Positions 16,205 through 24,599 of a stretch of 64,000 bases of DNA are shown here, piece after piece. The stretch spans positions 62,001 to 126,000 of the forward strand of contig JALNYU010000005.1 in assembly GCA_023229645.1 (NCBI GenBank), given 5' to 3'. Numbering within the stretch: the first letter of the stretch is position 1; every line of letters begins with the position of its first letter. The DNA comes from Nevskia sp. GTDB lineage: Bacteria > Pseudomonadota > Gammaproteobacteria > Nevskiales > Nevskiaceae. Under the pieces are notes generated by a model that was given only the letters and a program-made list of their open reading frames with translations, had not been told where the DNA came from and ran no database searches. The position numbers and the translations under genes are program-made.

Positions 16205-16588
16205 TTAGTTCAGCATCCGCGGCACGGCAAGGCGAAACGGGTCGATCTGAGCATCGAATTGGCTGCCGTCTTCGGCTTCCATCTGATAGCTGCCGTGCAT
16301 CGTACCGACCGGCGTACCGAGCGGGCAGCCGCTGGTGTACTGGAATTGCTCGCCCGGTTTCAGCACTGGCTGGTAGCCGACAACGCCGGGGCCGCGCACT
16401 TCTTCGACTTTGCCTTCGCCGTCAGTGATCACCCAGTGCCGCGAGAGCAACTGCACGGTGATTTCGCTCTCGTTGCGGATCGTCACGTGATACGCGAAGA
16501 GGAAATGCGACTTGCTCGGTTCCGATTGCTCGGGCATATAGCGCGGCTGCACAAGCACGCGTACGCCACGCGTAACGGTCTCGCTCAT
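16205..16588 (-). CDS. apaG: ApaG protein
   Basis: A 127-residue ApaG-domain protein with a fibronectin-III-like fold. The conserved segments are FLFAYHVTIRNES, LLSRHWVITDGEG, GVVGYQPVLKPGEQFQYTSG and GTMHGSYQM. Its biochemical role is unclear; it has been linked to cobalt and magnesium handling and Ap4A metabolism. The start was placed at MSETVTRGVRV, which overlaps the sufT stop by one base (TAATG), showing translational coupling. In many gammaproteobacteria apaG is next to rsmA and apaH; here it follows sufT. Confidence 0.94.
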   Translation of the reverse strand: MSETVTRGVRVLVQPRYMPEQSEPSKSHFLFAYHVTIRNESEITVQLLSRHWVITDGEGKVEEVRGPGVVGYQPVLKPGEQFQYTSGCPLGTPVGTMHGSYQMEAEDGSQFDAQIDPFRLAVPRMLN

Positions 16589-17136
16589 TAGAGAAACCCC
16601 GCCTGCAATTTGGCTGCGTCGCTCATCATGTCCTTCGTCCACGGCGGATCGAATACCAGTTCCACCTCCGCTGAACGCAGGGTTGGCACTTGCTGAACTT
16701 TGGTCTTGACGTCGGCGACCAGAATATCGCCCATGCCGCAGCCGGGCGCGGTGAGCGTCATCTCAACTTTCAGATTCCAGCCGTGATCGTCGGTTGGCTC
16801 AAGCCGGCAGTCGTAAATTAGGCCGAGTTCGACGATGTTGATCGGGATTTCCGGATCGTAGACCGTTTCGAGCTGCGCGCGGATTGCCGCCGCGACTTCT
16901 TCCTCGCCTGCGCCTTCGGCCAAGGTTGGCGCGCTATCCGGCGTTTTGCCGATCGCATCGGCGTCTTTGCCGTCGAGCCGAAATAAATGGCCTTGCACTT
17001 CTAGCGTGTAACTGCCGCCAAGCGCCTGCGTGATGGTGGCATCGGCGCCTTCTGGCAGCTCGACGCGTGTGCCCGCCGGTATCAGCACGCCGATGACGTC
17101 GCGGGTCAGAGTTACGGTTTCGTGGGTGTACGACAT
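16588..17136 (-). CDS. sufT: SufT-family Fe-S cluster assembly protein
   Basis: A 182-residue protein with an N-terminal segment peculiar to SufT (about 1-65) and a C-terminal MIP18/PaaD (DUF59) domain beginning around VAAAIRAQLETVYDPEIPIN. The domain keeps the conserved DPE..I.I.ELGL pattern and the reactive cysteine region TLTAPGCGMGD. SufT helps mature [4Fe-4S] proteins under high demand. No suf operon is adjacent; the gene is coupled to apaG instead. It probably has its own promoter in the large spacer upstream. Confidence 0.88.
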   Translation of the reverse strand: MSYTHETVTLTRDVIGVLIPAGTRVELPEGADATITQALGGSYTLEVQGHLFRLDGKDADAIGKTPDSAPTLAEGAGEEEVAAAIRAQLETVYDPEIPINIVELGLIYDCRLEPTDDHGWNLKVEMTLTAPGCGMGDILVADVKTKVQQVPTLRSAEVELVFDPPWTKDMMSDAAKLQAGFL

Positions 17137-17505
17137 TCGGGAAACTTTAAGGGCAATGGCGCCCGATTAAACAGTTTGGACGAACACCATAGCAAACACC
17201 GGCGTCTGGCGCTGCATCCGTAGTCGATGTCGGCACCGAATGAGATCAAAATATTGATTCGACTTCACCCGTTCTAACCCGCCGAGATTGCAGGCCGCGT
17301 GCTGCTTTTTCAATGTACCGCACCGGACTGCCCGAATCGATAACAAAATCAAATTGTTTTTGTTATTGCGGCGGGCCCGGTGCGGCGCCTTGCCAACGGC
17401 CTTCAACGCGAAAAGCCTATCTGCTCAAAACTTCGTGCTGATTCAATAATTTCGTTACGATGCGACGAACGCACGCCGGGCACTCGCGCCCCAGGACAAC
17501 GCCGA
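17137..17505. other. Divergent intergenic region between sufT and the SIMPL gene
   Basis: No gene is supported here. One reverse frame of 79 codons has no family features and a basic, irregular composition. The region must hold the promoters of both divergent genes. Its main feature is a long palindrome, listed separately. Confidence 0.5.
17340..17366. promoter_or_regulatory. 27-bp near-perfect palindrome in a divergent promoter region
   Basis: ATAACAAAA on the left is matched by TTTTGTTAT on the right, and the interior CAA-A-TTG continues the symmetry. Only one of thirteen base pairs is mismatched. It lies roughly midway between two divergent genes, a typical operator position, in AT-rich sequence that contrasts with the flanks. 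It could also form a hairpin ending transcription. The binding protein is unknown. Confidence 0.55.
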
Positions 17506-18243
17506 ATGAATATGAAGCTCAAACTCGCCGGTATTCTGCTACTACTCGCTGCTGGCGCCAGCCAAGCCGCTGAAGCTACGCCGCCGGACCGCCGTTCCGT
17601 CAACGTTAGCGGCCGCGGCGAAGTTTCCGCGACCCCGGACCGCGCCCGGCTATCGATGAGCGTCGAAATCACTAAACCCGACTTGCGGGCAGCGCAAGCG
17701 GAAGTGAATCGCATCGTCCGCGACTATCTGACGCAGCTGAAAGCGCTCGGTATCAAAGATGACGACCTTTCAACAGCCGGGCTCAGTATTCGCGCCGAGT
17801 ACGACTACTCGCCGAAAACCGGCAGCCGCAAGTTTGTCGGCTATCACATTTCCCGCGGGATCGAGATCGTTATCCGCGAGCTGGATAAAATCGGCGACGT
17901 GCTGCTGCGCGCTACCGATGCCGGCATCAATAACGTTTCCGACCCGGCGCTAGAATCGTCGAAAGCCGACGAGTTGCAGCGGCAAGCCTTGGCCAAAGCG
18001 GCTGATGACGCCCGCGTGAAGGCTAAAGTGCTCGCCGACACGCTCGGCGTGAAGCTCGGGCCGATTCATACGCTGAACGCGAACACCGAATACACACCGC
18101 CGCCGTTGGTTCAAACCGGCCGCTTCAAGACGCTGGCCGCCGCAGCGCCGGAGGTTAGCGGCAACGACGAAATCGGCTTTGCTGCCGGCCAAATCAAGTT
18201 TGCCGCGACGATCAACGCCGACTTCGACCTGACCGCACCGTAA
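17506..18243 (+). CDS. SIMPL (DUF541) family periplasmic protein
   Basis: A 245-residue exported protein with a signal peptide (about 1-21, GILLLLAAGASQAAEA) and one SIMPL domain. The family opening VNVSGRGEVSATPDRARLSMSVE, the central LKALGIKDDDLSTAGLSI, and the C-terminal INADFDL strand are all present. E. coli YggE is the best-known relative; it lowers oxidative stress, and others bind signalling-kinase partners or form channels in membranes. The start is the first of two close ATGs that give the signal peptide. It stands alone before purEK, with about 100 bases to purE. Confidence 0.88.
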   Translation: MNMKLKLAGILLLLAAGASQAAEATPPDRRSVNVSGRGEVSATPDRARLSMSVEITKPDLRAAQAEVNRIVRDYLTQLKALGIKDDDLSTAGLSIRAEYDYSPKTGSRKFVGYHISRGIEIVIRELDKIGDVLLRATDAGINNVSDPALESSKADELQRQALAKAADDARVKAKVLADTLGVKLGPIHTLNANTEYTPPPLVQTGRFKTLAAAAPEVSGNDEIGFAAGQIKFAATINADFDLTAP

Positions 18244-18345
18244 TCAAGCGACGCCCGATCGAACGGGAAAAGTGCGATTTTCAGCCGGCGATGAAATAAT
18301 CCGCGCCTTTCCGAGGCTGTTCGGCCATTGAAGTTGGGGAGTGCT

Positions 18346-18858
18346 GTGACCGAAACCAAGCTGTCGTCGACGCCGCGCGTCGGTGTAATCATGGGCTCTC
18401 GCTCCGATTGGGAGACGATGGCGCAGGCCGTGCGCGTGCTCAAAGCGCTCGGCGTCGCGTTCGAAACCCAAGTCGTTTCTGCCCATCGCACGCCGGACCT
18501 GCTGTTTGAATACGCCGGTACCGCCGCTGCGCGTGGCTTACAGGTGATCATCGCTGGCGCCGGTGGCGCGGCGCATCTGCCAGGGATGGTCGCGGCGAAA
18601 ACGCGTTTGCCGGTGCTCGGCGTGCCGGTACAGTCGCGCGCACTCAGCGGGCTTGATTCGTTGCTGTCGATCGTACAAATGCCGGCCGGCATTCCGGTCG
18701 CAACGCTGGCCATCGGTACCGCCGGTGCCACCAACGCTGGTTTGCTCGCCGCGGCAATTCTGGCGCTGAACGACCCGGCGCTGGCCGCGCGGCTGGACGC
18801 CTACCGTGCCGCTCAAACGGCCAAAGTGCTCGAAGACAGCGCATTGCCTGAGGTCTGA
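18346..18858 (+). CDS. purE: N5-carboxyaminoimidazole ribonucleotide mutase
   Basis: A 170-residue class I PurE, which converts N5-CAIR to CAIR in purine synthesis. VGVIMGSRSDWETM is the substrate-binding loop, VVSAHRTPD carries the conserved histidine region, and IIAGAGGAAHLPGM completes the active site. The GTG start follows GGGGAG by 5 bases and was preferred to an upstream TTG. It is followed 35 bases later by purK, giving the normal purEK pair. Class I PurE needs PurK, which is present. Confidence 0.96.
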   Translation: MTETKLSSTPRVGVIMGSRSDWETMAQAVRVLKALGVAFETQVVSAHRTPDLLFEYAGTAAARGLQVIIAGAGGAAHLPGMVAAKTRLPVLGVPVQSRALSGLDSLLSIVQMPAGIPVATLAIGTAGATNAGLLAAAILALNDPALAARLDAYRAAQTAKVLEDSALPEV

Positions 18859-18893
18859 GCGTCCGTTTTTTGCTGTTTCGGAAATTGCCTGAC

Positions 18894-19979
18894 GTGAAAA
18901 TCGGAATACTTGGTGCCGGCCAGCTCGGTCGGATGCTCGCCTTGGCGGGCTATCCACTCGGTTTGGAATTTATCTTCCTCGACCCCGCCGAGGAAGCCTG
19001 CGCCGCGCCGTTGGGCAAACATTTGCGTGCGGATTACACCAACGAAGCCGCGCTCGCCGAGTTCTGCGCCGACATTGATGTCGCGACGTTCGAATTCGAA
19101 AACGTGCCGCAGCACGCAGCGGAGTTTGTCGCCGCGCGCGTGCCGTTATGGCCCAGCGCCAGAGCGCTGACGGCGGGGCAAGATCGGCTTTCGGAAAAAG
19201 CGCTGTTTACCGCACTCGGTATTCCAGTGCCGCGCCACGCCGCTGTCGATACGCTGGATGATCTCGCCACCGCGGCGGCAACCACCAGCTTGCCGGCAAT
19301 CCTAAAAACCCGCCGCATGGGCTACGACGGCAAAGGCCAAGCGGTGTTGCGCAGCCCAGCTGATTTTACCGACGCTTGGCGCGCCGTTGGCGGCCAACCG
19401 TCGATTCTCGAAGCGTTCATACCGTTTCAGCGCGAAGTGTCTTGTCTGCTGGTCCGCGACCGGCCGGGCGCATCGGTTTGCTATCCGCTGGTTCAGAACG
19501 TCCATCGCAGCGGTATTTTGCATCTGTCGATCCCGCAACCGGCCGATCCGCTGCAAACGCAGGCGGAAGATTACGCACGCCGGGTTGCCACGCATCTGGA
19601 TTACTGCGGCGTACTCGCGTTCGAATTCTTTGTCGCCGACGGTCAGTTGATCGCAAATGAAATCGCGCCACGCGTGCATAACTCCGGGCATTGGAGCATC
19701 GAAGGCGCAGAAACGTCGCAGTTCGAGAATCACCTGCGCGCCATCGCCGGGCTGCCGCTCGGTTCCACGGCGCTGCGTGGTGCTTCGGCGATGCTGAACT
19801 TCATCGGCACGCTGCCGCCATTACCAGCGCTGGCAGCACTGCCCGGCGTTCATGTCCACGACTACGGCAAGACGGCAAAGCCTTTGCGCAAAGTTGGCCA
19901 CGCCACGGTCACGGCCGAAACCGCGGCAGAATTTGAAACGCGCCTCGCCACCTTGCTGGCGTTATTACCCGCGCCGTAA
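18894..19979 (+). CDS. purK: N5-carboxyaminoimidazole ribonucleotide synthase
   Basis: A 361-residue ATP-grasp enzyme that makes N5-CAIR from AIR, bicarbonate and ATP. The N terminus KIGILGAGQLGRMLALAG is standard. ILKTRRMGYDGKGQAVL is the ATP-grasp loop, and FEFFVADGQLIANEIAPRVHNSGHW holds the metal and nucleotide residues. The GTG start was chosen because homologues begin at KIGILG; an in-frame TTG lies 24 bases further up and neither has a strong ribosome site. Converges with the ParA-like gene, with 7 bases between stops. Confidence 0.96.
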   Translation: MKIGILGAGQLGRMLALAGYPLGLEFIFLDPAEEACAAPLGKHLRADYTNEAALAEFCADIDVATFEFENVPQHAAEFVAARVPLWPSARALTAGQDRLSEKALFTALGIPVPRHAAVDTLDDLATAAATTSLPAILKTRRMGYDGKGQAVLRSPADFTDAWRAVGGQPSILEAFIPFQREVSCLLVRDRPGASVCYPLVQNVHRSGILHLSIPQPADPLQTQAEDYARRVATHLDYCGVLAFEFFVADGQLIANEIAPRVHNSGHWSIEGAETSQFENHLRAIAGLPLGSTALRGASAMLNFIGTLPPLPALAALPGVHVHDYGKTAKPLRKVGHATVTAETAAEFETRLATLLALLPAP

Positions 19980-19986
19980 CTAGACC

Positions 19987-20745
19987 CTAGGGCTGCTTCA
20001 AAACCGGCGCCAATTCCTGCCACAGTGCTCGGTAGGCTTCGGCGGCCGCGCTCGTTGGGTCGAAGCTTTCAACCGGTGCGCGGTGTTCGCCCATACGCTC
20101 GACAGCGGCGGCGTATGGAATCACCGCGCGGCAGACATCGCGCATCGGTTTCGGCGGTTGCTCGATCAACATCCGGTGCAGCAGACGGCGGCGGTCCGCC
20201 ATTGACCAAAACGGCTGCAGCCGGCTGCGCGGTAAATCATGACTTTTGAAGTAGTCGATCAGCGTCATCAGTGCGCGCAGCGAAAGGTGCGTTGGCACCA
20301 CCGGCACCAGCACGCGGTCGGCCGCGGCAAAAATGTTGTCGGCGAGGTAAGACAAACTCGGCGGACAATCCAACACCAGCAGCGCGTACTGCTCAGAGAG
20401 CGGCTGCGCCAAGCGTTTCAGCGCCTGCGGATCGTCCTCGCTTTTGCGCAGCCAAGTGTCGAGATGGCGGCTATCGAGGTCGGCTGGAATCAAATGTAGG
20501 TTAGCTTGCGGGGTTTCGAGTATGCGCGGCCCCAGCGGTTTATCGCCGCGCCATATCGCTTTGTCGGGGCTTTTTGCCGGGCTTTTTGCGCGGTCCGCGT
20601 GCAGATACCAACTGGCGCCACCCTGCGGATCGAGATCCCAAAGTATCGTCGGCAAGCCAGACGCCGCAGCAAGACTGGCGAGATTGATCGCCGCAGCGGT
20701 TTTGCCGACGCCCCCTTTGACGTTGTACACCGCCAGCGTCTTCAT
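19987..20745 (-). CDS. Solitary ParA-like (MinD/ParA superfamily) ATPase
   Basis: A 252-residue deviant-Walker ATPase. Walker A is KGGVGKT near the N terminus, the A' motif is LWDLDPQGGAS, and Walker B is LLVLDCPPSLS. It is a one-domain protein lacking the N-terminal DNA-binding helix of plasmid ParA. No parB, minE or cargo gene is adjacent; the neighbour is an outer-membrane protein 11 bases upstream on the same strand. It is far from the origin genes, so it is unlikely to be the chromosomal ParA of a ParABS set. Such orphans often position protein clusters, but the cargo here is unknown. Confidence 0.82.
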   Translation of the reverse strand: MKTLAVYNVKGGVGKTAAAINLASLAAASGLPTILWDLDPQGGASWYLHADRAKSPAKSPDKAIWRGDKPLGPRILETPQANLHLIPADLDSRHLDTWLRKSEDDPQALKRLAQPLSEQYALLVLDCPPSLSYLADNIFAAADRVLVPVVPTHLSLRALMTLIDYFKSHDLPRSRLQPFWSMADRRRLLHRMLIEQPPKPMRDVCRAVIPYAAAVERMGEHRAPVESFDPTSAAAEAYRALWQELAPVLKQP

Positions 20746-20756
20746 CCCAACACCCG

Positions 20757-21518
20757 TTATTCGAAATAGATCGAAACCCCAAACCCCGCCTGTACGTCCG
20801 GACTGGCCGACGTGACACCGAAATCGGCAAACAGATCCAGCTGCACGATCGAGAATGGCATCCAGGTTATACCGCCGCCAGCGACGACACTATCCGCGCC
20901 GCGTTCAACATAACTAACTCCGGCCTCGGTAAACGCCCCGAAGGTCTTGGTTAACGCAAACAAAACACTCGGCGAAACGGTGTAAATGTTGTGGCCATCG
21001 AGCCGCGTGTAATTGCCGTAAAGCACAGCTGAATAGGTTTCGTTAAGGTCGTATTTCAGCGTCGTGCCGAAATCGTACTGCGGCGTGCCGGCGCTGAATG
21101 CCTTGGCGCCGGTCGGGAACGTAACCCCACCGAGTACGGCCCAAGTGAAGGCTTCGACGCGCGACGGCAACGCGTATTTGAGCGCGAGGCTGGTATCGCC
21201 GTAGCCGCTGTGGCGCTCGCTTACGCCATCGATTTTTGTCGCGCTGTGGTTGAACAACGCGCTGCCGACTTGCACTTCGGCCTGATCGGCAATGCCGATG
21301 CGCGCGATCCCACTGAGGCCGTGGAAGGTACTGCGGCCGTCAGCGCCGGTATCGCGCTGAAAATCCGGCACGCCGAGTTCCAACGCCACGCCGCCGATCG
21401 GAACCGTCGTTGTCGCGAAAGAAATGCCGGGCCGATCAAACGCTGGAGTATCGGCTTGCGCCGGGGCGATCGCGGCGAATACCAGCAGTAGGGCGAATAG
21501 TCTGAGTTTGCGCGTCAT
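20757..21518 (-). CDS. Outer-membrane beta-barrel protein (MetA_deg-like transporter family)
   Basis: A 253-residue protein with a signal peptide (about 1-22, ending PAQA) and alternating amphipathic strands rich in Gly, Tyr and Thr, for example YGDTSLALKYALPS and TFPTGAKAFSAGTPQYDFGTTLKYDL. It ends in YFE. This pattern matches the Phenol_MetA_deg / transporter barrel family, whose members are proposed to carry small molecules through the outer membrane. Cotranscription with the downstream ParA-like ATPase is likely from the 11-base gap. Substrate unknown. Confidence 0.7.
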   Translation of the reverse strand: MTRKLRLFALLLVFAAIAPAQADTPAFDRPGISFATTTVPIGGVALELGVPDFQRDTGADGRSTFHGLSGIARIGIADQAEVQVGSALFNHSATKIDGVSERHSGYGDTSLALKYALPSRVEAFTWAVLGGVTFPTGAKAFSAGTPQYDFGTTLKYDLNETYSAVLYGNYTRLDGHNIYTVSPSVLFALTKTFGAFTEAGVSYVERGADSVVAGGGITWMPFSIVQLDLFADFGVTSASPDVQAGFGVSIYFE

Positions 21519-21671
21519 TCGGTGGCCTGTGTTCGCTGTTTGAGAAGCCCCGTAGAAACACCCGCACTGGGATTCTTTTATTCCCTGCAGGGCTTGTTCC
21601 TTGCGAAACGCAGCTGCCTAACAAGAGCCGAATGCGCGCGCAAGCGGCTCTGGGTTAAAGCAATTGACGAC

Positions 21672-22376
21672 TTAGAATTTCTCGACCCAGGGCCGCAGGT
21701 CCAATTCGAATGTCCAGGCGCTACGCGGTTGCCGTAGCAGCTGCAGGTAGCCTTCAGCAATCGCGTCCGGATGTAACAGGCTATCCGGTTTGTCGGGCGC
21801 TTCCACGTTCCGCGTGCTGCGGATCGCGCCGTCGATCAACACATGTGCGACGTGGATGCCGAGCGGCCCGAGTTCGCGCGCCATGCTTTCAGCGAGACCG
21901 CGCAGCGCGAATTTCCCCATCGCAAACGGCGCCGATAACGGATAACCCTTAACGCTGGCCGAAGCGCCAGTGAACAGAATGGCGCCGCGCCCCTGTACCA
22001 ACATGCGCCGCGCCGCCTGCTGCGCGACCAGAAAACCGCCGAACGCGGTGACGGCGATTACCCGCTGCACCTCAGCCGGATTCAGCTCGGCAATCGAACC
22101 ACGCAACCGCGCGCTCGGGTTATAAACCACGATATCCGGCCCACCGATCAAGGCCGCCGCCGCAGAAAACGCCTGCGTCACCTCGTCTTCATTGGTAACG
22201 TCCGCCGCAAACGCCCGTGCGCCGGTTTCTTCGCACAGCGCATCCAGCTTCGCGATATTGCGTGCGACCAAGCCAACTTTAACGCCGGCATGCGCCAGCT
22301 TCCGCGCCAACGAAGCGCTTAAGCCATCGCCCGCGCCGACAATCAATGCCGATTGATAATTTGAATTTAGCGTCAT
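21672..22376 (-). CDS. Short-chain dehydrogenase/reductase family protein lacking the catalytic Tyr
   Basis: A 234-residue SDR protein. The coenzyme motif is modified (IVGAGDGLSASLARKLA, instead of TGxxxGIG). The active-site Ser lies in FTGASAS. The expected YxxxK reads FAMGK, so the catalytic tyrosine is phenylalanine while the lysine is kept. The rest, including IHVAHVLIDGAIRS, is well conserved with an SDR subgroup. It may act without classic hydride transfer, bind cofactor only, or use another residue. A likely terminator of the upstream peroxiredoxin gene separates the two, so it probably has its own promoter. Confidence 0.85.
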   Translation of the reverse strand: MTLNSNYQSALIVGAGDGLSASLARKLAHAGVKVGLVARNIAKLDALCEETGARAFAADVTNEDEVTQAFSAAAALIGGPDIVVYNPSARLRGSIAELNPAEVQRVIAVTAFGGFLVAQQAARRMLVQGRGAILFTGASASVKGYPLSAPFAMGKFALRGLAESMARELGPLGIHVAHVLIDGAIRSTRNVEAPDKPDSLLHPDAIAEGYLQLLRQPRSAWTFELDLRPWVEKF

Positions 22377-22475
22377 TGTTCTAAACCCGTCCTTGCGTTA
22401 TTAGCCAGCATGATGCTGCGACTGTGCGACGTGTCGGAACTGCGCTGGCGAGACCACAGCACCGCGTTATGCACT

Positions 22476-22504
22476 CACCAAACCCGCACTAAGCGGGCTT
22501 GGTG
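22476..22504 (-). terminator. Hairpin terminator downstream of the peroxiredoxin gene
   Basis: CACCAA-x-CCCGC pairs with GCGGG-x-TTGGTG around a 5-base loop, 12 positions with one mismatched pair. Read on the minus strand, GCCCGC-TTAGT-GCGGG is followed by TTTGG. It lies 52 bases after the peroxiredoxin stop and 100 before the SDR start. The T-run is short, so strength is uncertain. Confidence 0.45.
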
Positions 22505-22556
22505 GCTGAATACCTGGCTGAGCCATTCCCCACTGAGCTCAACCTGCCGGATGGAA

Positions 22557-23210
22557 TTACGCGGTCTCAGTGTTATCGAGCCAGCTCAATAACGTCGCCG
22601 GCTCCAGTCGCTCGCGGTAATTGGCGTTAACGAAGCGATTCAAAACCGTGCCGTCGCGATCAACAACGTAGGTTGCCGGCAGCGGCAACTCGAACGAGCC
22701 ATCACCATTGTGGCTTTGCAGATCGACGCCGAACGCGGCATAAATCGGCCGGACGCTGGCATCGAGTTCAAATACCAAGCCGAACTGGCGCGCAACCGCG
22801 TTGCCGATGTCGGACAACACCGGGAACTTCAGGTCGTGCTTTTCTTGCGTCGATAGCGATTGATCCGGCAGCTCTGGCGAAATCGCGACCAAGGTTGCGC
22901 CGACGGCTTCGATGTCGGCCAGCTGCGCCTGCAGCGCACGCAGCTCAAGATTGCAGTACGGGCACCAATTACCGCGGTAGAACGAGATCACCAGCGGCCC
23001 GTTTGCCAACAGCTCGGCACTGGTAACGGCTTTACCTGTGGCATCCGGTAACGAAAAACTCGGCATGCGCTGACCGGGCTTTAATGCGCGCTCGCTGATA
23101 CCGCTCGCCGCCAGCTTTTCGGTATCACTCGCCATAACTGAAAAAACTTCAGCCGGCGCGTGTTGACGAACATTTTCGGTAACAGCGTTCAATTCCTTCT
23201 CAAGACTCAT
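22557..23210 (-). CDS. Peroxiredoxin-like family protein (AhpC/TSA)
   Basis: A 217-residue thiol-peroxidase-fold protein. The active site is FYRGNWCPYCNLEL, a CxxC in place of the single peroxidatic Cys context PxxxT/SxxC, which marks the 'peroxiredoxin-like' AhpC/TSA subgroup. The C-terminal half, with YVVDRDGTVLNRFVNANYRERL, is typical. An N-terminal extension of about 45 residues precedes the thioredoxin fold. It should reduce peroxides or act as a thiol-disulfide reductase in the cytoplasm. Followed by a hairpin terminator. Confidence 0.88.
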   Translation of the reverse strand: MSLEKELNAVTENVRQHAPAEVFSVMASDTEKLAASGISERALKPGQRMPSFSLPDATGKAVTSAELLANGPLVISFYRGNWCPYCNLELRALQAQLADIEAVGATLVAISPELPDQSLSTQEKHDLKFPVLSDIGNAVARQFGLVFELDASVRPIYAAFGVDLQSHNGDGSFELPLPATYVVDRDGTVLNRFVNANYRERLEPATLLSWLDNTETA

Positions 23211-23323
23211 GCGGCTTCGCTCCTTATTGATAGATACACGCGGTGATCTTCAGTGATCGCGGTGTGAGGTAAAACGGCTGCGTAAATGATGCCCGGATCA
23301 GACCGTAGAACTGGCAATAAATT

Positions 23324-24487
23324 TCATTTCCGCCACCGAAGAATTAACAGCGCGGCGATACCTGCGACCAAGCCCCAAAACGATGAGCCGATGCCGAACA
23401 GGGTCACGCCCGAGGCGGTTACCAAAAAAGTGATCAGCGCCGGCTCACGCTCGGTTTCCGCTGATAGCGCGGCCGCCAGCCCGTTGCCGATCGTGCCGAG
23501 CAGTGCCAAACCGGCGATGGCGGCGACCAAGGCTTTCGGGAACGCCGCGAACAGCGCCGCGACACTGGCGCCGAAGATGCCGATCAAGCAATAAAAAATG
23601 CCGGCAGCAACTGATGCTGTATAGCGCTTAGCCGCATCTTCATGCGCCTCTCGACCCATGCAGATCGCGGCGGTGATCGCGGCGAGATTGAGCGCGAAGG
23701 CACCGAATGGCGCCAGCAGGAAATTGACCACGCCGGTCCAGCCGATCACCGGCGATAACGGTACTTGGTAGCCCGAGGCTCGGATCACTGCGATACCGGG
23801 AATATTCTGCGACGCCATGGTCACGACAAACAACGGCAACGCGACGCCGATAAACGCGCCGAAGGAGAATGCCGGCGTCACCCAAATCGGCTGCGCCCAA
23901 GCCAAGTGCAGACCTTCAGTTTTTAAGCTGCCTTGGGCGGCGACAATCGCGATGCCGACGAGCAAGGTCACAACAACCGCGTAGCGCGGCGATACGCGGC
24001 GCAATGTGAGGTAGCTCGCAAACATTGCCAGCACCAGCGCCAACTGCGTCTTCATCGCCAGGAAAACATCCATGCCGAAGCGCAGCAGCACGCCGGCGAG
24101 CATGCCGGACGCCAGCGACACCGGCAGCCGGCTCAGCGTGCGCTCAAACAGGCCCGAGAAGCCGGCGGCAGCGATTAACACGGCGGAAATTAGGAACGCA
24201 CCGATGGCTTGATCCAGCGGCACGCCAGCCGCGCTGGTAATCAGCATCGCCGCGCCCGGCGTCGACCAGGCGGTAACCACCGGCACGCGATAACGCAGCG
24301 ATAAGCCGATGCAGGTTAGCCCCATGCCCCAGCCGAGCGCCCAGATCCACGATGCGATTTCAGCCGGGGAAGCGCCCAAAGTCTGCGCGCTCTGGAATAC
24401 GATGACAGCCGAACTGGTGAAACCAACCAGCACGGTGACAAAACCGGCAACGATGGCGGGAAACGAGAAGTCTTTTAGTATCTTCAT
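23324..24487 (-). CDS. benE: BenE-family benzoate/H+ symporter
   Basis: A 387-residue inner-membrane transporter with about 12 helices. Family marks include PAIVAGFVTVLVGFTSSAVIVFQSAQ at the N terminus, TAWSTPGAAML, GVPLDQAIGAF and NIPGIAVIRASGY. BenE imports benzoate or related aromatic acids. The start was set at MKILKDFSFP, dropping 44 poorly supported residues. No benzoate-degrading genes (benABCD, cat) lie nearby, so the natural substrate may differ. The divergent neighbour is a hydrolase, sharing a spacer of about 110 bases. Confidence 0.87.
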   Translation of the reverse strand: MKILKDFSFPAIVAGFVTVLVGFTSSAVIVFQSAQTLGASPAEIASWIWALGWGMGLTCIGLSLRYRVPVVTAWSTPGAAMLITSAAGVPLDQAIGAFLISAVLIAAAGFSGLFERTLSRLPVSLASGMLAGVLLRFGMDVFLAMKTQLALVLAMFASYLTLRRVSPRYAVVVTLLVGIAIVAAQGSLKTEGLHLAWAQPIWVTPAFSFGAFIGVALPLFVVTMASQNIPGIAVIRASGYQVPLSPVIGWTGVVNFLLAPFGAFALNLAAITAAICMGREAHEDAAKRYTASVAAGIFYCLIGIFGASVAALFAAFPKALVAAIAGLALLGTIGNGLAAALSAETEREPALITFLVTASGVTLFGIGSSFWGLVAGIAALLILRWRK

Positions 24488-24599
24488 CGCGAAGTCGGTT
24501 ACTACAATGGAATAGCGTTGGCGTCGCAGCGTTTGCGCTACCGGCTGAAACCGGCAGCAAAATTCGCTGCACCCTTTAATCGCGCCTGAGAGAATATCG

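Noticed and set aside
17167..17406. 79-codon reverse frame between sufT and the SIMPL gene
   Set aside because: It covers the large palindrome and the likely promoter region, and its translation is irregular.
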